From contig ONXX01000077.1 in the NCBI GenBank assembly GCA_900321955.1, forward strand, positions 1 through 6,075: DNA of 6,075 nucleotides, read 5' to 3'. This DNA is from an uncultured Bacillota bacterium (GTDB taxonomy: Bacteria; Bacillota_I; Bacilli_A; Erysipelotrichales; Erysipelotrichaceae). The notes below the pieces were generated by a model. It searched no databases. It was not told the DNA's origin and was given only the letters and a program-made list of their open reading frames with translations. A program made the position numbers and the translations under genes. Below, piece by piece: positions 1 through 6,075 of this stretch (position 1 is the stretch's first letter; each line of letters starts with the position of its first letter).

Positions 1-437
1 AAGGCATACTTGCGGCGGATGACCTCAGAGAAATCGTTGTTGTAGAAACCGCCGTCACCGACGTAGACGCCGGAGAAGGTGCCGCGTACATAGGAAGCAT
101 TGACGCCGGCCGCCAGCTCCAGGCAGGCGATGCCGTCGGAGATCGCATCGACGCCGAAAGGCACTTTGATTTCCGATTTGAGATTGCCGATGACGTAGGC
201 CATGGCGGCAACCGTATTGCGGTCCATGTTGCGCTGATAAGGGAAGGAGAATTCATTGGAGAAGATGATGCCGTCAACGCCGCCGTCCTGTAAAGCGTGT
301 AAATCTTTTCTGGCATCTTCCACCACATCTTCCATATTCATGCCGTACTTCCACATCGGATCGCCCGGCAGGGGATCCAGGTGCAGCATGGCAATGATCG
401 GTTTTTTTACCTGAAACAGTTCTTCAATCCAAAGCAT
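1..437 (-). CDS. BtpA/SgcQ-family TIM-barrel protein, N-terminal part (cut by window edge)
   Basis: The 145 visible codons are about half of the usual 260-270-residue family length; the 3' end runs off the left edge. Family hallmarks are the early strand and loop IIAMLHLDPLPGDP (residues 14-27), VDGIIFSNEFSFPY (54-67), VPFGVDAISDG (92-102) and the glycine-rich VRGTFSGVYVGDGG (117-130). BtpA was first linked to photosystem I in cyanobacteria and SgcQ lies in an E. coli sugar operon, but no reaction is established for the family; the protein is expected to be cytoplasmic. Two ATGs compete, at 443 and 437. The GAGG ribosome site (447-450) is 3 bases from the first and 9 from the second, so 437 is preferred. 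It is the last visible gene of the operon, 18 bases after the SIS gene, so it probably acts on a product or relative of the fructosamine substrate (inference). Confidence 0.8.
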   Translation of the reverse strand, partial: MLWIEELFQVKKPIIAMLHLDPLPGDPMWKYGMNMEDVVEDARKDLHALQDGGVDGIIFSNEFSFPYQRNMDRNTVAAMAYVIGNLKSEIKVPFGVDAISDGIACLELAAGVNASYVRGTFSGVYVGDGGFYNNDFSEVIRRKYA

Positions 438-446
438 AGTCATTTT

Positions 447-450
447 CCTC
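447..450 (-). promoter_or_regulatory. Ribosome binding site that decides the BtpA-family start
   Basis: On the minus strand GAGG lies 3 bases before the ATG at 443 and 9 bases before the ATG at 437. Normal spacing favours the inner ATG; the outer one would add only Met-Thr. Confidence 0.5.
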
Positions 451-455
451 TTTTT

Positions 456-1517
456 CTAGTAATCGAACTGGCGATAGTAGCGGCGGATGGAGAGCGGATG
501 TCTTAAGAAGAGTTCCATATAGGCATCGACTCTGGCGTTGACGCTGCGCATGACATGATGGGAGATCGAGCCGCGGAATTCAGGTGATATGCCTTTTAAT
601 TCAAATTCCTTGGTGTCGATGATCGTGTAATTGCTGTTGACTTTCGGTAAGAAGCGGGCAACGCGTTCTGCTAAAGGACGCTGTTCGTCTTCCCCGATAA
701 AGAGAGTGACCGGTGTGTCGGCAACGATGATCTCCTGCATGCCGTGGAAGAATTCCGGTGCTGAGATGGATTTGGTGCGTATCCACATCTGTTCCTCCCA
801 GTAGCACATCGCATAGGAGTAGGTGGCTCCATACTGGTTGCCGCAGCCGATGAAGTAGTGCGGCAGATCCGGATGTTCCTTCAAGAAGGCACATTTCTTC
901 TGGGCGTAGTCGTAGGCCCAGGCGTCAGCCTCTTTCTCTACGTCGATCAGGGCATTTGCCAGAGAGGTTTCCATCTCTTGGTTGTAGCGCTCGTATTCCG
1001 GGAATTCGCCGTTCTTGTACATCAGGTAATTGGCGACCATATAGAATTTGAGCTGTTCATTCATCTTGTAAAGGACGAGGTAGTCCTGGTATTCCGGTCT
1101 GGTGAGGGTGGAATCCGGCGTGTCGATAAAGGCGAAGACCCTGGCACCCATCTCTTTGACTTTTTTGACCAGTTCCACCATCTCCTTGGTGTTGCCGGAA
1201 ACGGAGGAATAGATCAAAACAGAGTTGGCAGTGAACTTCTTATTGCCGGTGGTGAGAAATTCTGCGGCATTGTCGACGTAGACCGGCAGGGAGGATTTTC
1301 CCCGCATGTAGACTTCCACCTGCATGGCACTTGCCCAGGTACCGCCGATGCCCATGAAGAAGATCGAATCAAAATCGTTTTCCCAGATCTGATCGATGAT
1401 CTTTTCGATCTGCGGCCGCAAAGCCAGGGCGCCGTTGATCGAAGAACGGGTCCATTCTTCATCAAAATTGCGAAGGCACGGACCTAGTGTTTCTTTCCAT
1501 TTTTCTGCTTTATACAT
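456..1517 (-). CDS. frlB: Two-SIS-domain phosphosugar deglycase, FrlB-like
   Basis: This 353-residue cytoplasmic protein is close to the 340 residues of E. coli FrlB, which cleaves fructoselysine 6-phosphate to glucose 6-phosphate and lysine. The first SIS domain (about 35-165) carries FFMGIGGTWASA (53-64) and the phosphate-binding SSVSGNTKE (104-112). The second (about 205-340) carries HYFIGCGNQYGAT (220-232) and APEFFHGMQEI (253-263). E242 and H258 are 16 residues apart, the same spacing as the catalytic Glu/His pair reported for the related Salmonella deglycase FraB. The C-terminal RRYYRQFDY (345-353) resembles the end of FrlB as I remember it. AGGAG lies 7 bases before the ATG, and the start is 12 bases after the esterase stop. 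Close relatives act on glucoselysine- or fructose-asparagine-phosphates, so the exact amino acid leaving group is open; the deglycase class is well supported. Confidence 0.82.
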   Translation of the reverse strand: MYKAEKWKETLGPCLRNFDEEWTRSSINGALALRPQIEKIIDQIWENDFDSIFFMGIGGTWASAMQVEVYMRGKSSLPVYVDNAAEFLTTGNKKFTANSVLIYSSVSGNTKEMVELVKKVKEMGARVFAFIDTPDSTLTRPEYQDYLVLYKMNEQLKFYMVANYLMYKNGEFPEYERYNQEMETSLANALIDVEKEADAWAYDYAQKKCAFLKEHPDLPHYFIGCGNQYGATYSYAMCYWEEQMWIRTKSISAPEFFHGMQEIIVADTPVTLFIGEDEQRPLAERVARFLPKVNSNYTIIDTKEFELKGISPEFRGSISHHVMRSVNARVDAYMELFLRHPLSIRRYYRQFDY

Positions 1518-1529
1518 ATCTTTTCTCCT

Positions 1530-2306
1530 TTAGTAAAGTATGGTTTCGTTGAGGTCCATCCGTAAAAAGAAGCGGATGGCATATTGGATCGCCTTGTCCC
1601 AGTAGGGCCATTCATGGTCGCCCGGAGCTTCCATATAGGTATGGCCATAGGACATGGCTTTTAAGGCATTTTTGAAATTCTGGTTGTTCTGATAGAGGAA
1701 GTCCTGCTGGCCGCAAAGCTGAATGATGCGCGGTTTCTCATATGACGAGGCAAGCGCTTTGGCCAGAGGGATGAGACTTTCGGTTTGCAGCGATTCAAAC
1801 TCCTGAACGCTGATGTCGCTGAAGATGCCCTCTTTTAAGATCGCATGGAAATCATCGATGTCCAGAACACCCGAGAGAGAGGCGGCTGCCGCAAAGTGCT
1901 GCGGTTTGGACAGAGCGATGCGAAGGGCGCCATAGCCGCCCATGGATTCCCCGGCGATGAAGACGTTGCGTCTCGACAGGTCAAGGGAGAACCATGTTTC
2001 GATAAACTGCGGCAGTTCCTCGGCCAGGTAGTCGAAATAGCGCATCTGGAAACCTGTGTTGGAATAGAAACTGCGGTTGACTTCCGGCATGATCACAAAG
2101 AGATGGTATTTCTTGGCGTAGTATTCGATCTTGGAAAAGCGCAGCCATTCATCGCTGTTGCCGCCCAGTCCATGTAAGAGAAACAGGACGGCGGGTTTTC
2201 CTTCGATGATCGGATCGACATCGCAGGAAGGTTCCGGGATGATGATATTGAGACTGGTGGTCATCCCCAGAGATTTGGCATAATAGTTTCCTTTAAACAC
2301 TCCCAT
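1530..2306 (-). CDS. EstA-type alpha/beta-hydrolase (carboxylesterase)
   Basis: This 258-residue serine hydrolase is of the tributyrin esterase EstA / S-formylglutathione hydrolase-like family and has the typical length. The oxyanion loop is LLHGLGGN (43-50), the nucleophile elbow is GESMGGYG (119-126) with Ser121, the acid is probably Asp202 in CGQQDFLY, and the base is His231 in GDHEWPYW. All three catalytic positions are intact. There is no signal peptide, so it is expected in the cytoplasm on short acyl esters or similar substrates. Its start is one base after the frlD stop, and its ribosome site GGAG (2316-2319) lies inside the last codons of frlD, so the two are probably translationally coupled. 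Its place between the kinase and deglycase genes suggests removal of an acyl group from the substrate or an intermediate, but no substrate can be read from the sequence. E. coli frl has no such gene. Confidence 0.85.
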   Translation of the reverse strand: MGVFKGNYYAKSLGMTTSLNIIIPEPSCDVDPIIEGKPAVLFLLHGLGGNSDEWLRFSKIEYYAKKYHLFVIMPEVNRSFYSNTGFQMRYFDYLAEELPQFIETWFSLDLSRRNVFIAGESMGGYGALRIALSKPQHFAAAASLSGVLDIDDFHAILKEGIFSDISVQEFESLQTESLIPLAKALASSYEKPRIIQLCGQQDFLYQNNQNFKNALKAMSYGHTYMEAPGDHEWPYWDKAIQYAIRFFLRMDLNETILY

Positions 2307-2307
2307 T

Positions 2308-3099
2308 TTACCAGGCTCCGAAGTATTTCAGGGTTTCTGTTGCGTTAGCTGCCCCTTTGTGCATACAAGTGAGGATGTCATCTCCATCATGATAGGCAGA
2401 CAGGAAGCCGGCGATGTAGGAATCACCTGCCCCCATCGTATCGACGACCTTGTTGCATGCCACGATGCCATAGGCGTGGAAGTCTTGATGGTCGTAGCAG
2501 AGCGATCCCTTGGTTCCAAGCATCGCAATGACCAGCTTCGGACCCTTTTGGCCGTAGGCGATCATCTGCTGTCTTAAGAAATCGTTATCTTCCTCCGATG
2601 AGAAGAAGAGGATGTCGGTATAGGGCATGGCGATCTGCGCTGCTTCATCTTCGGGCCTTGTGGCACAATCGAAGACAGTGGTGATGCCTTTTTCTTTCAA
2701 TTCCTTATATTGTCCTTCGACCTTGCCCCAGAGATCACAGACGACCATATCGTGTTGGAGAATGAAGCCGATATCATCTTCAGATAAGACGTAATCACTT
2801 AAGACACCCTCGTCATAGTCCCCGAAGACCCGCTCGCCGTCGATCAGCTCGACTTGTGAGACGGCAGTCTTTCCTGACTTGACATGAAGGTGGGAGACAT
2901 CGACGCCTTTTTCCCTGATGGCTTTGGCCATGATCGAACCGAATTTGTCATCACCGACCGGTCCGATGTATGAGGCCTGCCCGCCCAGTCGCACCGTATA
3001 GACGGCCATGTTGACCGGACCGCCGCCGGGATAGGCTTTGCCGCCTTCCAGGTTGGCATAAAAATCGATGCAGTTGCTGCCGACTGCTGCCAGTTTCAT
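2308..3099 (-). CDS. frlD: PfkB-family fructoselysine 6-kinase
   Basis: The 263-residue ribokinase-type sugar kinase is close to E. coli FrlD in length and uses ATP to phosphorylate the sugar C6 of fructoselysine. The substrate-side glycine motif is PGGGPVN (24-30). IGPVGDD (45-51) and GVDVSHLH (65-72) follow, then RVFGDYDEGV (90-99), which closely resembles FrlD. LGTKGS (194-199) and the PfkB signature DTMGAGDSYIAGF (220-232) follow, with Asp226 as the catalytic base. The chain ends KYFGAW, much like the end of FrlD as I remember it. AAGGAGGT (3107-3114) is a near-perfect ribosome site 7 bases before the ATG. It sits 122 bases after the permease gene, beyond a strong hairpin, and is coupled to the esterase downstream. 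Another fructosamine kinase specificity, such as fructose-asparagine, is possible but less likely given the FrlA-like transporter. Confidence 0.87.
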   Translation of the reverse strand: MKLAAVGSNCIDFYANLEGGKAYPGGGPVNMAVYTVRLGGQASYIGPVGDDKFGSIMAKAIREKGVDVSHLHVKSGKTAVSQVELIDGERVFGDYDEGVLSDYVLSEDDIGFILQHDMVVCDLWGKVEGQYKELKEKGITTVFDCATRPEDEAAQIAMPYTDILFFSSEEDNDFLRQQMIAYGQKGPKLVIAMLGTKGSLCYDHQDFHAYGIVACNKVVDTMGAGDSYIAGFLSAYHDGDDILTCMHKGAANATETLKYFGAW

Positions 3100-3171
3100 T
3101 AGATTGACCTCCTTATCGCATTCAGATATCAGTATATTACTTTACAGGCATTTGAATAAGATAAGTATAAA

Positions 3172-3208
3172 GCAGACAAGGCTTTTGCAGGGGGAAAGCC
3201 TTGTCTGC
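3172..3208 (-). terminator. Perfect 14-bp hairpin after frlA, partial terminator or mRNA processing site
   Basis: The arms 3172-3185 and 3195-3208 are exact reverse complements around a 9-base loop, 13 bases after the frlA stop. On the minus strand the stem is followed by TTTATACTTATCTTATT, which is T-rich but not a clean T-run, so read-through is likely. Such a hairpin between the transporter gene and the catabolic genes would fit either partial termination or protection of the frlA mRNA 3' end, giving more transporter message than enzyme message. A TATACT hexamer (3131-3136) between it and frlD could be a -10 box, but its best-spaced -35 (TTATTC) is poor. Confidence 0.55.
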
Positions 3209-3221
3209 GTTTGATAAAACC

Positions 3222-4586
<1,365 letters not shown>

Positions 4587-4622
4587 TTATTTTGGATCTT
4601 TGCAAAGAACCTATAAGCCAGC

Positions 4623-4636
4623 TGTTTGCGTTTTCC
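4623..4636 (+). promoter_or_regulatory. Degenerate cre-like site in the frlA leader
   Basis: TGTTTGCGTTTTCC matches the classical cre consensus TGWNANCGNTNWCA at all but two fixed positions and has the central CG. It would lie about 25-40 bases downstream of the predicted frlA transcription start, where CcpA usually blocks transcription. Two mismatches make it tentative. Confidence 0.25.
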
Positions 4637-4668
4637 CCTGCTCTTTAATTTCATAGTAATACAAGACT

Positions 4669-4698
4669 AATATATTAAGCAAGTAATTTAAAAAACAA
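4669..4698 (-). promoter_or_regulatory. Candidate frlA operon promoter
   Basis: On the minus strand TTGTTT (4693-4698) and TATATT (4669-4674, five of six consensus bases) are 18 bases apart. Transcription would start near 4662, giving a leader of about 90 bases. The -35 matches only three of six bases, so an activator or another promoter is possible. Confidence 0.4.
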
Positions 4699-4719
4699 AC
4701 AATATTTATGTACCAAAAG

Positions 4720-4738
4720 ATAAACTTGTATAGTTTAT
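4720..4738. promoter_or_regulatory. 19-bp palindrome, candidate operator
   Basis: ATAAACT and AGTTTAT are exact reverse complements around TGTAT. The length and half-site arrangement fit a dimeric repressor or activator such as the GntR-type regulators that control known frl operons. It lies about 22 bases upstream of the predicted frlA -35 and beside the cre box. The AT-rich background raises the chance of accidental palindromes. Confidence 0.4.
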
Positions 4739-4743
4739 TTTCA

Positions 4744-4759
4744 ATGAAAACGCTTAACA
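4744..4759 (+). promoter_or_regulatory. cre box (CcpA binding site)
   Basis: ATGAAAACGCTTAACA fits the WTGAAARCGYTTWNN form of the CcpA operator at every fixed position; against the older TGWNANCGNTNWCA form it misses only the final CA. It sits about 80-95 bases upstream of the predicted frlA start and about 90-105 bases upstream of the predicted amidohydrolase start. It could therefore serve both divergent units. A site this far upstream can activate as well as repress. Confidence 0.6.
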
Positions 4760-4808
4760 TTTGTCGGATTTTTTTGTTTATTATCGGTATTTTCGTCTTT
4801 TCGGTCTT

Positions 4809-4854
4809 ACAAGTTCATTGAATCAGAGACAATAATGTGATAATTTGAACTTGT
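4809..4854. repeat. 9-bp inverted repeat flanking the amidohydrolase promoter
   Basis: ACAAGTTCA (4809-4817) and TGAACTTGT (4846-4854) are exact reverse complements, 28 bases apart. The right arm falls at the predicted transcription start and the left arm just upstream of the weak -35 TTGAAT (4818-4823). This suits a regulator that binds two half-sites or loops the DNA. It is too widely spaced for a typical terminator. Confidence 0.4.
4836..4844 (+). promoter_or_regulatory. Candidate extended -10 promoter for the amidohydrolase gene
   Basis: TGTGATAAT is an extended -10 element with five of six consensus bases in its hexamer. TTGAAT (4818-4823) is a weak -35 at 15 bases. The leader would be about 32 bases, ending in AGGAGAG 8 bases before the ATG. 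TATAGT (4859-4864) is an alternative -10 but leaves almost no leader. Confidence 0.35.
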
Positions 4855-4882
4855 CTTATATAGTCATAGGAGAGAACAATTT

Positions 4883-6075
4883 ATGGAAAAGGCAGATTTG
4901 ATCCTTTTATCTGACAGTATTTTTACTTCGGAAGATGAAGATACGGTATCTGGTTATATTGCCGTAAAGGAAGACAGGATCCTGGCACTGGGAAAAGGTG
5001 AAGACTATGAAGAATATTGTGATCCAAACACCAAGGTCTTTGACTTACACGGCAAGACCATCACGCCGGGTTTTATTGATGTCCATTGTTTCTTTACCGG
5101 TTATGTGATCCGCTTTCTGGGAGCTGATCTCAGTACATGTGAAAACACAAAGGATGTTTTTGAGATCATCAAAGATATAAATAAGGATGCCTTGTTTGGC
5201 CACGGCTTAAAGATCGATATCGAAAAGAAAGTGCTGGATGAGGCCTATCCCGATACCCCGGTCGTCTTATTTATGGAAGGCTGCGAAAGCTGCGCGATGA
5301 ACACAAAGGCGATGGAGGTCTTTGGCTTTACGCCGGAGCGCTGCTATCCGGAAGCCTATGTGAAGATCTTCCCTTATGTTCTGGGGGATCATGACTTCAT
5401 TGCCCCGCAGTTTAAGGACTATATGAAGATGATGAATTCCAGAGGTGTCACATCTGTCAAGGAGATGGGTTTTGATGACTTCTATACCTTTGATGAAGTA
5501 TTGAATGATTTGGAGAAAAATGAGGAACTGACCCTGCGGGTGAACTTTATGTCCCAACCTGTGGCCAGAAAGATGGATCTGGCCTTTGGGGAAAGGATGC
5601 GAGAAAAATACCACAGTGACATGCTTTCCTTCTCCGGCTACAATCAGATGAGCGACGGTTCTGTCAGCGAACACAATGCCTATTTGAAAAAACCATACGA
5701 GGATAAAGATACGATCTGTGCCATGGAGATCGACTGGAAACAATTGGAAGAAGATGTGATTGAAGCTGACAGGAAAGGCTTCCGTTTCTCCCTGCATTGT
5801 CAGGGAGATGGTGCGATCGAAAAAGCTCTGGATATTTTTGAAAAATGTAAACGGGATGAAAACGGCAGAGTCATACTGCGTCAGGCGATGACCGACCTGG
5901 AATTCTCGGATCCGAAAGATCTGGAACGGATGGGCAAGCTTGGCGTGACGGCGGAAGTTTATCCGCAGATCCAGTCGATCGCCAATCGCAATGATAAACT
6001 GAAAATGATCAAAGAAAAGATTGGGGAAGAAAGAGGAAGATATTACTGGAACCGACGCAAGATGATAGACAGCGG
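4883..6075 (+). CDS. YtcJ-like amidohydrolase homologue with altered metal site (cut by window edge)
   Basis: The 397 visible codons are open to the right edge; the family usually has 520-560 residues, so the end is missing. The order of motifs is YtcJ-like: an N-terminal sandwich strand region (1-60), TPGFIDVH (61-68), the Asn-containing loop at 131-144, SDGSVSEHNAYLKKPY (257-272), LHCQGDGAIEKALDIFE (304-320) and LGVTAEVYPQ (353-362). Most metal-ligand positions differ from the family. The second His of HxH is Phe70, the position of the usual Lys is Asn254, and the RHxxEH motif reads RQAMTD (333-338). Only H68 and H305 remain, and the GHS histidine is Cys134. The frame is intact, so this is not a decaying gene. 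It may hydrolyse by another route, bind metal through its many Cys, or act as a binding protein. The divergent position with a shared control region links it to the frl operon (inference). Confidence 0.82.
   Translation, partial: MEKADLILLSDSIFTSEDEDTVSGYIAVKEDRILALGKGEDYEEYCDPNTKVFDLHGKTITPGFIDVHCFFTGYVIRFLGADLSTCENTKDVFEIIKDINKDALFGHGLKIDIEKKVLDEAYPDTPVVLFMEGCESCAMNTKAMEVFGFTPERCYPEAYVKIFPYVLGDHDFIAPQFKDYMKMMNSRGVTSVKEMGFDDFYTFDEVLNDLEKNEELTLRVNFMSQPVARKMDLAFGERMREKYHSDMLSFSGYNQMSDGSVSEHNAYLKKPYEDKDTICAMEIDWKQLEEDVIEADRKGFRFSLHCQGDGAIEKALDIFEKCKRDENGRVILRQAMTDLEFSDPKDLERMGKLGVTAEVYPQIQSIANRNDKLKMIKEKIGEERGRYYWNRRKMIDS

Noticed and set aside
858..1487. Plus-strand 209-codon ORF opposite the SIS-domain gene
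   Set aside because: It lies wholly antisense to a well-supported frlB-like gene, has no recognisable domain, and arises from the codon bias of the real gene.
1845..2177. Plus-strand 110-codon ORF opposite the esterase gene
   Set aside because: The esterase frame has all catalytic motifs intact, so this is a shadow.
4769..4775. Run of seven T in the divergent region as a terminator
   Set aside because: No inverted repeat precedes the run on either strand, so it lacks the stem of an intrinsic terminator.
5267..5797. Minus-strand 176-codon ORF opposite the amidohydrolase gene
   Set aside because: It is antisense to a gene with clear YtcJ-like motifs, has no ribosome site that I can see, and its His- and Phe-rich protein resembles no family I know.
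4883..6075. Reading the amidohydrolase homologue as a pseudogene because of its missing ligands
   Set aside because: The frame is open for 397 codons with a proper ribosome site and well-kept fold motifs; replaced residues are confined to ligand positions, which is not what random decay gives.

Overview
The window looks like one arm of a gut-type Bacillota genome. The evidence is strong AGGAGG-type ribosome sites, tightly packed genes, a CcpA-type cre box, and an AT-rich control region beside moderately GC-rich genes. The exact family cannot be settled from the sequence; an Erysipelotrichales-like gut bacterium is only a guess. No RNA genes, mobile elements or CRISPR arrays are visible.

Layout. 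From 4571 down to the left edge runs a minus-strand operon: an APC-family permease resembling FrlA (4571-3222), a gap with a perfect 14-bp hairpin (3208-3172), a PfkB-family kinase resembling fructoselysine 6-kinase FrlD (3099-2308), an EstA-type alpha/beta-hydrolase (2306-1530), a two-SIS-domain protein resembling the FrlB deglycase (1517-456), and the first 145 codons of a BtpA/SgcQ-family protein (437 to the edge). The last four genes are 1 to 18 bases apart. A 311-base control region (4572-4882) separates this operon from a divergent plus-strand gene, a YtcJ-like amidohydrolase homologue (4883 to the right edge) whose metal-binding residues are mostly replaced.

How the genes fit together. 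FrlA would import a fructosamine (Amadori compound) such as fructoselysine, FrlD would phosphorylate its sugar at C6, and FrlB would split the phosphorylated product into glucose 6-phosphate and the free amino acid. This follows the known E. coli frl pathway. The esterase, the BtpA-like protein and the divergent amidohydrolase homologue are not in the E. coli operon. They suggest an extended version that handles a modified fructosamine or a different conjugate; this is inference. No FrlC epimerase and no regulator gene lie inside the window.

Control. The divergent region holds a good cre match (4744-4759), a 19-bp palindrome (4720-4738), a 9-bp inverted repeat flanking the likely -10 of the amidohydrolase gene (4809-4854), and a plausible frlA promoter (4669-4698). 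This fits carbon-catabolite control plus at least one local regulator.
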